Positions 46,036-55,441 of a stretch of DNA of 64,000 nucleotides are shown one piece after another. The translations under genes were made by a program, and so were the position numbers. The notes under the pieces are model-generated. The model was not told the origin of the DNA and ran no database searches. It saw only the letters and a list, made by a program, of their open reading frames with translations. Source of the DNA: Nitrosopumilus sp. b3 (GTDB lineage Archaea; Thermoproteota; Nitrososphaeria; Nitrososphaerales; Nitrosopumilaceae); contig NZ_MU078697.1 in the NCBI RefSeq assembly GCF_014078525.1, positions 61,452-125,451 of the forward strand, in the 5' to 3' direction. The first letter of the stretch is position 1. Each line of letters starts with the position of its first letter.

Positions 46036-47760
46036 CTACCAGTATTTGGCCTTTACAGTCTCAATAACTTGTTCGTGTTCCTTACTCTTTCTACGTGCAT
46101 ATCTCTCCATGGCACCTAATGGAACACCGCCAAGAGATCTTGCAATGGCGTTAAAGAAGTATCTTTGAGGTCCTTTAGAACCAGTTTTGGTCATGAATTT
46201 TTGAATACCATATTTGAAATTGTGCTGCCATGTCTTGTATAGAACTCCAAGCTGAGCAGGAGTCATTTCATTTCCGATATTAAAGAAATCAGATTTTTCT
46301 AGCAATCCAATAGGAACGAAGGTTAGTGCAGTTGCAGTAAACATGGAATCAGGTTGCTCATGCTCTAGTTCACTGAGTAAACGAATTGTCTCCCAAGAGT
46401 CTTCAGGAGTTTCATCATTATCAAGACCCATAATTAATGTGAAGGCAGGAATCCAATAGTCCTGATTTAATGTCTTAACACCTTCTTTTACAACCCAGTG
46501 CCATTCAGATGGATCATAAGGGGCTAATTTTCTATCAGCGTATTTACCAATTAGTCTAAGACTGCCAGTTTCAAATCCAGCTTGAACACCAATCATGTTG
46601 TCAGGTCCTGCTTTGATAATTTTAGAAAGATTTGGAATTAATTTTTCATCAGCAATTGCTCCTGCCAATGTACCATGTGTGGGATTTGTGTGCTCAACTC
46701 CTGTAGACATGATTGCTGTAAATAGTTCTTCAAGAGCTTCTCTGTTTGGCTCCATTCCTTTTGCGGTTCTAGGATCCATTCCATAAACAAAGATATCATC
46801 ACTATGAATCCAAGCAGACTTGGAGCCACCTTTCTTAATGTTAACTTCAATTTCTTTTTTGACTTTTTCTGGAGAATAGTATCTCAATGATCTTAATGTA
46901 ACATCACAGAATTTACAACCTCTACCACAACCACGCATTACCTCTACCATTCCATGCATACTTGGTTCTACAATGTCAGGAATTTCTTCTAGTTCAGGTC
47001 TATCCCAGAAATTAACAAATCGTCCATGGATTTTTTTACCATTTCTTTCAAATTCTTTTACGTTGACTTTAAAGTCACTTCTCTTTCTGAAAGGATCCAT
47101 ATTTTCAAATTCACCATTAATCAAATAATTGAAGAATCTTCCAGCATGTCCGTCAATTTCAGGTGCAATTCCACCCAATTCTCCCTCTAGAATTGCATAG
47201 ATTCCAAACTCTTCAATTTTTTCTGGATCATAATTGTATTGCCAAGTTCCAGATGCACCGGAAATCACTTTTGCCTTACTACCAGTTTTTAATTTAGCAG
47301 CTTTGATTCTATGATGTAATTCAGCATTGTAAAATTCATCATAAGAGGTTTGTTTTCTACCATAAGTAAATGTCATTGTTACAGGACCCATTCCAAGAGG
47401 ATCCATTTCATAAGTTCCAACAACTTCAGTTTGAGGGCCAATGAATTTTTCAATGTGATCAGGATGAGCTACAACTACATCTTGTCTGCTAAATCCATCT
47501 CGGAGTAAACCGGCTTCTAATTTTCTCAAACCGTATGGGGCATAGTTTGCAACACCATTTGTGTGAGGAATATAATTACAAATAAAATCAAACAGAATTT
47601 TTGGGGTTACTTGATTTCCAAGAATTTTGTACCAAAAACTGCTTTTATCCCGATTAGGGTCAAGTGCAGGTGCACATCCAAAAAAGGTAGCTAATGAAAG
47701 TCCTCGATATGGAGACATTAAAGTTCTGTCTGCAGTTAAAACAATTTTCGGAGTTCCCAT
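46036..47760 (-). CDS. Radical SAM protein of unknown reaction
   Basis: 574 residues. The ATG at 47,760 is preceded by AAGGA. The radical SAM cluster motif is in EVMRGCGRGCKFCDVTLR near residue 280; downstream GFETGSLRLIGKYADRK and ALTFVPIGLLE fit the barrel. The N-terminal 270 residues contain GLSLATFFGCAPA and a Rossmann-like part comparable to B12-binding radical SAM enzymes, but no DxHxxG motif is seen. A modification enzyme; product unknown. Confidence 0.8.
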   Translation of the reverse strand: MGTPKIVLTADRTLMSPYRGLSLATFFGCAPALDPNRDKSSFWYKILGNQVTPKILFDFICNYIPHTNGVANYAPYGLRKLEAGLLRDGFSRQDVVVAHPDHIEKFIGPQTEVVGTYEMDPLGMGPVTMTFTYGRKQTSYDEFYNAELHHRIKAAKLKTGSKAKVISGASGTWQYNYDPEKIEEFGIYAILEGELGGIAPEIDGHAGRFFNYLINGEFENMDPFRKRSDFKVNVKEFERNGKKIHGRFVNFWDRPELEEIPDIVEPSMHGMVEVMRGCGRGCKFCDVTLRSLRYYSPEKVKKEIEVNIKKGGSKSAWIHSDDIFVYGMDPRTAKGMEPNREALEELFTAIMSTGVEHTNPTHGTLAGAIADEKLIPNLSKIIKAGPDNMIGVQAGFETGSLRLIGKYADRKLAPYDPSEWHWVVKEGVKTLNQDYWIPAFTLIMGLDNDETPEDSWETIRLLSELEHEQPDSMFTATALTFVPIGLLEKSDFFNIGNEMTPAQLGVLYKTWQHNFKYGIQKFMTKTGSKGPQRYFFNAIARSLGGVPLGAMERYARRKSKEHEQVIETVKAKYW

Positions 47761-47811
47761 ATCCTTCAAGGAAATAATTTTATGATTTATTTTAAACCTT
47801 GCTAGCGAAAT

Positions 47812-48624
47812 TCAATATTTTTCTAAAATTCCAGCCTTATTCCTGTAAAAATGACCAAATTCCTTGTTTGAAGAAAGATGCTCACCATCAAAGACAGTAC
47901 CATCCCTGCATACTAGGTCTTCACCAACGCAGCAACTTCCACAAATTCCAACACCACATTTCATCATTCTCTCAAGACTTGCTTGGACAAACATGTTCCT
48001 TGAATGTGCAGATTGGACAGTTTTATACATCATTATTTCTGGCCCACACACATACACACCATCAAAATGAGATTCATTGACTAGTTTTTCAACTAAATCA
48101 GTAACAAAGCCTTTTTCGCCATAACTTCCATCATCAGTTGAAACGAGTACTTTGTGAGAATTGTTCTCCAGCATGCTATTTGCAAATTCTTCAAAGAAAA
48201 CTTCATCTTTTGATTTTGCCCCTATCAGAACAGTAACATCATCTGTAGGTTTTACAAATGAAAGCAATCGCATCATTGGAACAAGACCAGTTCCACCACC
48301 CACTAACAAAAGTTTTCCTTCTTTTAGATCAAATGAATTTCCATAAGGACCGCGAATTCCAATCTGTTGTCCTTCTTTGATATTAAATAATCCAGTTGAA
48401 GCTGGTCCATGTTTTCTCACAGTAAATGCAGCTTTTCCAGGTTCTCTAGTAATCATTACACTCATTGGTAATTCATTAACTCCGGGAATCCAAACCATTG
48501 CAAATTGTCCAGGAAGTACATTTGACATTACATCATCAGAAAAAACCAGAGTTCTAACAGTAGGTGTTTCATCAATTACTTTTTCAATTGTGACAATTGT
48601 TGTATGATTATGATTTCTTTGCAA
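47812..48624 (-). CDS. pyrK: Dihydroorotate dehydrogenase electron-transfer subunit
   Basis: 270 residues with FAD-binding ferredoxin-reductase fold (LPMSVMITREPG, RGPYGNSF, LLVGGGTGLVPMMRLL) and C-terminal 2Fe-2S cysteines (KCGVGICGSCCVGEDLVCRDG). PyrK passes electrons from PyrD to NAD+. It overlaps pyrD by 17 bases. Confidence 0.9.
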   Translation of the reverse strand: MQRNHNHTTIVTIEKVIDETPTVRTLVFSDDVMSNVLPGQFAMVWIPGVNELPMSVMITREPGKAAFTVRKHGPASTGLFNIKEGQQIGIRGPYGNSFDLKEGKLLLVGGGTGLVPMMRLLSFVKPTDDVTVLIGAKSKDEVFFEEFANSMLENNSHKVLVSTDDGSYGEKGFVTDLVEKLVNESHFDGVYVCGPEIMMYKTVQSAHSRNMFVQASLERMMKCGVGICGSCCVGEDLVCRDGTVFDGEHLSSNKEFGHFYRNKAGILEKY

Positions 48625-49561
48625 GACCCACCATCTCCTTTATTGAAGAATAATTTTTTCTTTTCATGTATTCTAGAATACCATTATTGATTTCACCAAA
48701 TACATTTATCCAATTATCACCAACCGCACTTCCAAGTTGAATTGCAGATGCACCTGCCAAGAAGAACTCTACTGCATCCTCCCAAGTTGAGACACCACCA
48801 CATCCAATAATTGGAATGTCATATTTTGAAGAAATCTCATACACACATCTCAACGCAATAGGTTTGATTGGAGTTCCAGATAATCCACCAAATTTATTGC
48901 TAAGAATAGGTCGCTGTGTTTCAACATCAATAGCCATAGCCCTAACAGTATTGATTGCAGTAATGGCATCAATTCCAGAATCTATTGCAGTGCCTACAGT
49001 GTTAAGATAATGAGTAGTTCCTAAACCGACTTTAGCAATTATAGGAACATCAGTTGAATTTTTAGATGTAGTTACAATCTTTCTAACTAGTTCAGGATCA
49101 TCGCCAACTTCCAAACCAACTTTGGCAACATGAGGGCAGGATAAATTTAGCTCATATGCTGTAACTTTACAATTTTCAAATTGTTTTATCATAAACTCAA
49201 AATCTTCAGGAATTGAGCCAACCAAACTAACTACAATTGGAACATCTTGGTTTGGTTCAATCATTTTAGCAAAATTTGGAGCTCCAGGGTTGGATAGGCC
49301 TACAGCATTTATCCAACCACCACCTTTTACGCCAAAGATTGTTGGATTTGGATAACCCTCCCATGGTTCTGTACTAAGTGATTTTGTTACAACTGCACCA
49401 GCACCTGAACGATATAATCGATTAAAAACATCCAAAGATATACCTAAAATTCCAGATGCAAGCATTACAGGCCTATCTAATTGAATTTGACCTATGGAAG
49501 TTGCAAGACTGGTTTCCACTTTGAATAATGAACTTGGTTTCGAATATAATAGTTGATTCAC
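48608..49561 (-). CDS. pyrD: Dihydroorotate dehydrogenase, class 1B
   Basis: TIM-barrel FMN enzyme of 317 residues: PVMLASGILG, the KSLSTEPWEGYPNPTIF loop, AYELNLSCPHVAKVG with the probable catalytic Cys, KVGLGTTHY, and GGVSTWEDAVEFFLAGASAIQLG. Oxidises dihydroorotate to orotate in pyrimidine synthesis, working with PyrK downstream. GTG start. The FMN-only class 1B fits the linked pyrK. Confidence 0.93.
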   Translation of the reverse strand: MNQLLYSKPSSLFKVETSLATSIGQIQLDRPVMLASGILGISLDVFNRLYRSGAGAVVTKSLSTEPWEGYPNPTIFGVKGGGWINAVGLSNPGAPNFAKMIEPNQDVPIVVSLVGSIPEDFEFMIKQFENCKVTAYELNLSCPHVAKVGLEVGDDPELVRKIVTTSKNSTDVPIIAKVGLGTTHYLNTVGTAIDSGIDAITAINTVRAMAIDVETQRPILSNKFGGLSGTPIKPIALRCVYEISSKYDIPIIGCGGVSTWEDAVEFFLAGASAIQLGSAVGDNWINVFGEINNGILEYMKRKNYSSIKEMVGLAKKS

Positions 49562-49604
49562 GATTCTGGTACCTTTTTTAAAGGTGATTTAGAATCAACT
49601 AGTC

Positions 49605-50960
49605 ATGTATTCTGTGATATTAACAGAATTTGGAATCTCAGTTTTCAATGATGACAAGCTTGAAAAATCATTTCCTTTCTCAAATCCAGTTAAAGAATAT
49701 CTTTTAGTAAAAAACAAAGAATCAAAACTTAATGAATTAATCAATTATTTAGCTTCAATTCAAAGAGGAGTCTCCGTTAGTGATGAAGCACTACTTGCAA
49801 TTTTAAAAAAACATTCAATTGATTGTTATTTGATGGATGCAGCACAATTAGATAATGTTCAAGCAACAAAACCACAAATTATTGTAGATTCTGGCTTTGC
49901 CTCTAATTTACAAGACACATTAGGAAAACTAAGAGAGTTTGCTTTGGGAATTTCATCATCCAAAGTAACAGAGGTTTCTGAAAGTCCGGATCTTCACATC
50001 ATTCAAGCAATTAATTCATTAGATGAGATTGACAAGATTGCAAATGGTCTAAGTTCAAGACTTCGGGAATGGTATGGATTACACTTTCCAGAATTAGATA
50101 ACATTATTGACAGCATTAATGGATATGCACAAATTGTTCTTGCTGGAAAACGAGAATCATTAACAAAACAAGTTTTTGAAGAAGCAGGGTTTCCAGAATC
50201 AAAAGTAGAGATGTTGACTTTAATTTCTTCAAAAAGTAGGGGAGGAGATATTTCAGATGTCAATTTAGCTATAGTTCAATCAATTGCAAAACAAATTTTA
50301 GATTTTCATGAATTACGTAAAAAACTTGAAGAGCATGTTGAAACTGCCATGCAAGAAATTGCACCAAATCTTTCAGCAATTCTTGGAAGTGCAGTAGGTG
50401 CAAGAATTTTAGGAAGAGCTGGAAGTCTCAAGAGATTGGCATCATTACCTGCCAGTACAATCCAAGTACTGGGAGCTGAAAAAGCATTGTTTAGATCATT
50501 GAAGACAGGTTCTCAACCTCCAAAGCACGGATTATTGTTCCAGCATGCTATGGTTCATGCAGCTCCCAGATGGCAAAGAGGAAAAATTGCCAGAGCAGTT
50601 GCTGCCAAAGCCGTAATTGCTGCGAGAGTAGATGTCTACGGAGAAGGACTAAACCAAACACTTCTTGAAAAACTCAACATCAGAGTAGATGAGATTGGAA
50701 AAAAGTATGAAAATCCAACTGAGAAATACATGAGAAAACCCCAAGAATTTAGGCGTGAAGGAAGGGGCTTTGGAGATAGAAGAAGAGAAGGTGGAGATAG
50801 AAGAAGAGAAGGTGGAGATAGAAGAAGAGAAGGTGGAGATAGAAGAAGAGAAGGTGGAGATAGAAGAAGAGAAGGTGGAGATAGAAGAAGAGAAGAAGGC
50901 GGTTCAAGAAATGAAAGATCAGGTTCAAATAAAAAGAGAAAGAAGTTTGGAAGAAGATAA
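49605..50960 (+). CDS. nop5: C/D box RNP protein Nop5 (Nop56/58) with repeat tail
   Basis: 451 residues: N-terminal fibrillarin-binding part, coiled coil, and the NOP domain with PNLSAILGSAVGARILGRAGSLKRLA and GAEKALFRSLKTG ... PPKHGLLF. Guides 2'-O-methylation of RNA with fibrillarin and L7Ae. The tail has six copies of GGDRRRE-type repeats and a final KKRKKFGRR. ATG at 49,605; next gene fibrillarin overlaps by 14 bases. Confidence 0.94.
   Translation: MYSVILTEFGISVFNDDKLEKSFPFSNPVKEYLLVKNKESKLNELINYLASIQRGVSVSDEALLAILKKHSIDCYLMDAAQLDNVQATKPQIIVDSGFASNLQDTLGKLREFALGISSSKVTEVSESPDLHIIQAINSLDEIDKIANGLSSRLREWYGLHFPELDNIIDSINGYAQIVLAGKRESLTKQVFEEAGFPESKVEMLTLISSKSRGGDISDVNLAIVQSIAKQILDFHELRKKLEEHVETAMQEIAPNLSAILGSAVGARILGRAGSLKRLASLPASTIQVLGAEKALFRSLKTGSQPPKHGLLFQHAMVHAAPRWQRGKIARAVAAKAVIAARVDVYGEGLNQTLLEKLNIRVDEIGKKYENPTEKYMRKPQEFRREGRGFGDRRREGGDRRREGGDRRREGGDRRREGGDRRREGGDRRREEGGSRNERSGSNKKRKKFGRR
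50772..50897. repeat. Six 21-bp tandem repeats in the nop5 tail
   Basis: GGAGATAGAAGAAGAGAAGG units encode GGDRRRE in the sense frame. In-frame 21-base period allows length change. Confidence 0.85.
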
Positions 50961-51621
50961 TCAATCATATTTTTGGATAAAATCAGAAGGCGAAAGAAAA
51001 CTAGCTACTGAAAATTTAGTTCCAGGAAATCAAGTGTATAAAGAAAAATTAATTATCAAAAAAGGAGTAGAATATAGATTATGGGATGCATTTAGGAGTA
51101 AATTAGCAGCAGCTATAATGAATGATCTTGAATATTTCCCATTTGAAAATAAAAGTATAGTTCTGTATTTAGGAGCCTCAACTGGAACTACGGTTAGTCA
51201 CATTTCAGATATTGTAGGTCCTAGTGGAATAGTTTTTGGTGTAGAACATGCGAGTAGAGTGGCAAGAGATTTTCTCGATAGAGTCGCATCATATAGAAAA
51301 AACATCATTCCAATATTACAAGATGCAAGAAAACCAAAAGAATATTTTTCAGTCTTTGGAAAAGTAGACATCATATATGTCGACATAGCACAACCAGATC
51401 AAACACAAATTGCATTAGATAATTGTGAGATGTATCTAAAAAAAGGAGGTTATTTCTTTTTAGTCATCAAGACACGTAGTATTGATGTTACAAAATCACC
51501 AAGAAGAATTATTGAAGAGGAAACTGAGAAGCTAAAAAAGAATTTTGATATCTTGCAATCAATTGATTTGCATCCATATGATAAAGATCATGCAATGGTA
51601 ATTGCAAAATATAAAAATTAA
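50947..51621 (+). CDS. flpA: Fibrillarin-like rRNA/tRNA 2'-O-methyltransferase
   Basis: TTG start inside the nop5 end gives MEEDNQSYFWIKSEG, a typical fibrillarin beginning. 224 residues: VEYRLWDAFRSKLAAAI, motif I VLYLGASTGTTVSHISDIV, VFGVEHASRVARDF, VDIIYVDIAQPDQTQIA and IKTRSIDVT. It is the catalytic part of C/D box RNP. Confidence 0.94.
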   Translation: MEEDNQSYFWIKSEGERKLATENLVPGNQVYKEKLIIKKGVEYRLWDAFRSKLAAAIMNDLEYFPFENKSIVLYLGASTGTTVSHISDIVGPSGIVFGVEHASRVARDFLDRVASYRKNIIPILQDARKPKEYFSVFGKVDIIYVDIAQPDQTQIALDNCEMYLKKGGYFFLVIKTRSIDVTKSPRRIIEEETEKLKKNFDILQSIDLHPYDKDHAMVIAKYKN

Positions 51622-52259
51622 TTATTTCCAGTTATTTTTAGAACGGGTTTCCAGCTTTTACGCACAAAATTAGGCAGGGCATGATTATTTTTATAATATT
51701 TAGTCACAAATTTCACTGTTATAGAATCTGAAGGATACCCACTACCCAAATCATGATTTCTTCTTAACTTTGCAATTGCTTTATCTCTTGTAACTTTAGC
51801 AAGAATAGATGCAGCAGAGACTACTACAAATCTACTATCTGCGCGATGATATGATCTAATTTTATGATTGTCAGATAGTTTGGAGATTTCTTTTCCAAAT
51901 CTAGTGGGATTTACATCACAGGAATCCACATATGATATATCCGGATTTAATTTTGAAACTACTTTTGCCATGTATTTTGCCTCTAAACCATTTAGGCAGT
52001 GTTTCTTTACACTAGCATCAATTAATCTAGGAGAAATTTTTGCAATATAATAATCATCTACGATTTCAATAATTTTTTTGTATAGATGTTCACGTAGTTT
52101 AGGAGTAAGTTTTTTTGAATCTTTTACACCTAATGCGCTTAATTTTTTCATATTTTTTTTATCAATTAACACTCCAGCTATTACTAATGGGCCCAACATA
52201 GGACCACGTCCAGCATCATCTATACCACAGATTTGCACGAATTGTGTCTTAATGCACAA
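51618..52259 (-). CDS. rnhB: Ribonuclease HII
   Basis: 213 residues. N-terminal GIDDAGRGPMLGPLVIAGV is the RNase HII signature DEAGRG with Glu changed to Asp; SYVDSCDVNPTRFG, HRADSRFVVVSAASILAKVTRD and LGSGYPSD also match. Removes RNA in RNA-DNA hybrids. Starts TTG 52,259 or GTG 52,238 (MQICGIDDAGRG), the latter giving a more usual length. Convergent with fibrillarin. Confidence 0.9.
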   Translation of the reverse strand: MCIKTQFVQICGIDDAGRGPMLGPLVIAGVLIDKKNMKKLSALGVKDSKKLTPKLREHLYKKIIEIVDDYYIAKISPRLIDASVKKHCLNGLEAKYMAKVVSKLNPDISYVDSCDVNPTRFGKEISKLSDNHKIRSYHRADSRFVVVSAASILAKVTRDKAIAKLRRNHDLGSGYPSDSITVKFVTKYYKNNHALPNFVRKSWKPVLKITGNN

Positions 52260-52298
52260 GTATTAAACCGTTATAGGATTAGAAAAAATGAAAAATAA

Positions 52299-53447
52299 TT
52301 GGAATTTCCAGATGAAACTTTTCAAGAAATAATTGAAGGTACAACAAAACTACTAGTTCCAAAAAAATCAATTACCGATAAAGTTCCACCAAAAAAACCT
52401 GCATTCTTTAATCCAAAAGCTAAAGTGAATAGAGATTTTTCCATTATTGCATATGCATCTTTTCTAAAGAATTTTCAAGGACCAAAAATTTTCTTAGAAG
52501 GATTATCGGGAATTGGTGCAAGAGGATTAAGAGTTGGAAATGAGTTAGATGTAGAAAAAATTGTAATAAATGATCTAAATCCCACCGCACTAGAAATGTC
52601 AAAATATTCAGCCAATCTGAACAATTTAGAAAATATTAAATTTTCTGAAAAAGAAGTATGTAGATTTTTGAGCAAATATTCAAAAAAAGGCAAAAGAGGT
52701 TCAATTGTAGATATTGATCCCTTTGGTTCTCCTGCAGCATTTTTTGACTGTGGGATTAGAGCAACGATGCATGGAGGAATTTTGTCTACTGCAGCTACGG
52801 ATCTTCAAGTTCTAAATGGGCTTTTTCAGAGTGCCTGTAAGAGAAAATATGGTGGAATTCCAGTAAGAACAGAGTATGGAAACGAAATAGCCATTAGACT
52901 GATTTTAGGTTGTCTAAGAGCAGTTGCAGGAAGACTAGGTGTAGAAATCATACCATTATTTGTGGAAAGTGAGATGCATTACTATCGAACCTATGTCAAA
53001 GTTCTAAACAGACCAGATCAAAAAGAAAATTTAGGATACATTTTACACTGCAAAAATTGTGGCCATAGAAAAATATCATTAGAAAAAGAAAATGAATGTA
53101 ATTTGTGCAATCAGCAATTCAATATTGCTGGTCCTTTATGGATAGGAAAAATTTTTGATAAAGAATTTATTCAAAACATGATTTTTGAAGTTCCAAATTT
53201 CCAAATAGATAAAAATTGTGAGAGGGTACTTGGAAAATGTCTTGCAGAATCAGAAATGCCTGCAACTTATTTTACATTAGACGAGATTGCATCAAAAATG
53301 AAATCATCCCCACCTAAACTTGAAAATGCAATTTTAAATTTACAAAAAAATAATTTTCAAGCAAGTATCACATCATTTAGTCCAACAGGGTTTAGAACAA
53401 ATGCCAAAATTAATGAAATAATTAAAATATTTCAGACTATCCAATAA
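52299..53447 (+). CDS. trm1: tRNA (guanine26-N2)-dimethyltransferase Trm1
   Basis: 382 residues, TTG start. Class I methyltransferase with FLEGLSGIGARGLRV (motif I), VINDLNPTALEMSKYSANLN, VDIDPFGSPAAFFDCG (motif IV) and a zinc ribbon CKNCGH ... CNLCNQQF. Methylates G26 of tRNA. The 3' end overlaps rlmE by 11 bases. Confidence 0.93.
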   Translation: MEFPDETFQEIIEGTTKLLVPKKSITDKVPPKKPAFFNPKAKVNRDFSIIAYASFLKNFQGPKIFLEGLSGIGARGLRVGNELDVEKIVINDLNPTALEMSKYSANLNNLENIKFSEKEVCRFLSKYSKKGKRGSIVDIDPFGSPAAFFDCGIRATMHGGILSTAATDLQVLNGLFQSACKRKYGGIPVRTEYGNEIAIRLILGCLRAVAGRLGVEIIPLFVESEMHYYRTYVKVLNRPDQKENLGYILHCKNCGHRKISLEKENECNLCNQQFNIAGPLWIGKIFDKEFIQNMIFEVPNFQIDKNCERVLGKCLAESEMPATYFTLDEIASKMKSSPPKLENAILNLQKNNFQASITSFSPTGFRTNAKINEIIKIFQTIQ

Positions 53448-54030
53448 ATCCTAAACAAACAAGATATAGTTCACTACTTTGTTTTCTACTAGCATTAGGT
53501 TTTGTGAGATTTATTCTAGAAAATTTTTTCTTTACATAGTCTCTGAATTCCATAGAATACTCACCGTCAAAAACTTTGAAAACAGCATTTCCTTTGTTTG
53601 CTAAAACCTTGTCCATTATTTTGGTGCAATCATAATTTAATGAGATTTGTTTTGCATGATCAACTGTCCAATTTCCACTAACTTGAGGAGAAAGATCACA
53701 AACTACAGCATTAACTTTACGCCCAAAATAATCCATCACCTCATCAACTACATGCTCATCTTCAATATTTTCTCGAATAATATGGGCTCCGGGAATTTCT
53801 TCAACATAGGATAAATCAACACCCATCACTTTACCTTGATTTCCTGCTAATTTTACTGCCATCTGAGTCCAACCTCCAGGAGCACAACCAAGATCAAGTA
53901 CGTAGAATCCAGGACCAATAATTCGATAAGATTTGTTTAGTTCTTGTAGTTTGAAAGCTGCTCTACTGCGATAACCCTGCTCATGAGCTAATCTTCGGTA
54001 ATGATCTTTTCGTGCATCAATTAGTTTCAT
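53437..54030 (-). CDS. rlmE: RlmE/FtsJ-type 2'-O-methyltransferase
   Basis: 197 residues with the RRLAHEQGYRSRAAFKLQELNKSYRI start, motif I VLDLGCAPGGWTQMA, VMGVDLSYVEEI, VVCDLSPQVSGNW, and the KDKE tetrad region AVFKVFDGEYSMEF. Methylates 2'-OH of rRNA (U2552 in bacteria) or tRNA. Overlaps the RPC34-like gene by 4 bases. Confidence 0.93.
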   Translation of the reverse strand: MKLIDARKDHYRRLAHEQGYRSRAAFKLQELNKSYRIIGPGFYVLDLGCAPGGWTQMAVKLAGNQGKVMGVDLSYVEEIPGAHIIRENIEDEHVVDEVMDYFGRKVNAVVCDLSPQVSGNWTVDHAKQISLNYDCTKIMDKVLANKGNAVFKVFDGEYSMEFRDYVKKKFSRINLTKPNASRKQSSELYLVCLGFIG

Positions 54031-54824
54031 TTGGCCTTCGCAGGTTTTTTCATCTCGGCAATTACCCAGTCTTCAATAAACTGACAGTTTCTAGGACTAA
54101 TTTCGCCTTCAAGTGAGCATTTCTGTTCAACAGGACAAACCAAGCATGGAGCGTTTTCGATTGATTGAGTACTGATTGGAGTTTTCTTTAAAATTAGTTT
54201 GTAAGTCCAACGTCCTTTTTCTAAAAGTTTTTCTCTATAAATTGTCCCCATCCTTTCAAGCTTTAATGCTAAACGTGAACCATCACGACTTGTAAGTTTA
54301 AGTTTTTTCCATAGCTCACTTTGAAACATTCCTTCAGATTCGCGTTCTGCAAGTATATCACAGACTTTGTTTGTAAGTCTCTCCATGTCAACTTTTTCAA
54401 TTTGGAAATTTTCAATTTCTTCATCAGAAAGTTGCTCTTCTAATTCTTCTTCTAATGTTTTTTCTGCTTCTTTTTTGGCTTCCTCTAATTCTTTTTTAGT
54501 TAATTTTTTCTCTTTTGGTGGTTTTGCTTCGGCTTTTTTCTTTACTGGTTTTGCTTTAGCTTTTTTCTTTGCTGGTTTTTCTTCAGTTTTCTTTGCGGGT
54601 TTTGCTTTAGCTTTTTTCTTTGCTGGTTTTTCTTCAGTTTTCTTTGCGGGTTTTGCTTCAGCTTTTTTCTTTACTGGTTTTTCTTCAGTTTTCTTTGCTG
54701 GTTTTGCTTTAGCTTTTTTCTTGGGAGATGAATCTAGGATTTTCTTTTTCTTTTTTAATTCATCTAATTCTGCTTTAATTTTTGCAGCTTCATCAGTTAG
54801 AGTATCTTTTTTCTTTGCCATCAA
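54027..54824 (-). CDS. RPC34-like winged-helix/Fe-S protein with Lys-rich repeat tail
   Basis: 265 residues. The N-terminal 125 are lysine/alanine/proline repeats (AKPAKKTEEKPAKKK-type, several copies), like histone H1 tails. The C-terminal half has a winged helix (MFQSELWKKLKLTSRDGSRLALKLERMGTIYREKL) and a Cys set C227-x2-C230-x5-C236-x10-C247 (CLVCPVEQKC ... NC). This is the arrangement reported for the archaeal orthologue of the Pol III subunit RPC34, which binds an Fe-S cluster. Function in archaeal transcription is unproven. Confidence 0.75.
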   Translation of the reverse strand: MMAKKKDTLTDEAAKIKAELDELKKKKKILDSSPKKKAKAKPAKKTEEKPVKKKAEAKPAKKTEEKPAKKKAKAKPAKKTEEKPAKKKAKAKPVKKKAEAKPPKEKKLTKKELEEAKKEAEKTLEEELEEQLSDEEIENFQIEKVDMERLTNKVCDILAERESEGMFQSELWKKLKLTSRDGSRLALKLERMGTIYREKLLEKGRWTYKLILKKTPISTQSIENAPCLVCPVEQKCSLEGEISPRNCQFIEDWVIAEMKKPAKAK

Positions 54825-54876
54825 ATCACCTCATTTTTTAAATTCAAATTCCTATTTATCATAGAAAAATTCATGC

Positions 54877-55338
54877 CTATTTAACAGTAAATGTTCCCCT
54901 AGTTGAGATAGTCTGTAACTGTTTTGAAACCATTTCTGCTACAATCTCATATGAGCCTGGAGAGTCAATGATTTTAGAGAATTCATCATTAATTGGAATT
55001 GTTCCGGTTCCGTCACCAAAGCACTGCTCAAAATATCCACCTTGAGTAATCACATCATTTGATGAAGAGTAAATTGTGACGTATAGATCCCCACAGTCAA
55101 AAGATGCATCATCAATTTCAATTTGAATTTCGACAGGTGCTGTTGTGGAGTACTGTTTTGCAAGACCAATTATTTCAATCGGAGATTTATGGCTTGAAAA
55201 TCCTTCAGAGAAAGACATTGGCCACATGTTTAATTCCCTGCCAGGTTTATCCAAGATATCATTCATTACAGCAGATCCAAATACAATTGAAAATATTACA
55301 GGTAAGACAAATACTAGAAAAATTTTTTTAGACACCAT
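54877..55338 (-). CDS. Secreted Ig-like protein, 153 aa
   Basis: MVSKKIFLVFVLPVIFSIVFGSAV is a signal peptide; the rest is beta-rich (APVEIQIEIDDASFDCGDLYVTIYSS, GYFEQCFGDGTG, SYEIVAEMVSKQLQTIST). The two cysteines may form a disulphide. Resembles cell-surface Ig-fold proteins of thaumarchaea. Function unknown. Confidence 0.65.
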   Translation of the reverse strand: MVSKKIFLVFVLPVIFSIVFGSAVMNDILDKPGRELNMWPMSFSEGFSSHKSPIEIIGLAKQYSTTAPVEIQIEIDDASFDCGDLYVTIYSSSNDVITQGGYFEQCFGDGTGTIPINDEFSKIIDSPGSYEIVAEMVSKQLQTISTRGTFTVK

Positions 55339-55441
55339 TTTGTTTTAAGATCTGTGATTCCCTTATATCTATTTAGCAAAATTCTAAACTTCAGATCAAT
55401 TTGACGAATGAGTTAAATCGTAGACAACTAAATATCGCTAG

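Noticed and set aside
50755..50946. An N-terminal Glu-rich extension of fibrillarin
   Set aside because: This frame overlaps the nop5 tail repeats and merely mirrors their 21-bp period; fibrillarin begins at the TTG at 50,947.
54367..54864. A 165-aa plus-strand frame rich in Phe and Ala
   Set aside because: Complement of the Lys/Ala repeat tail of the RPC34-like gene; composition explains the open frame.
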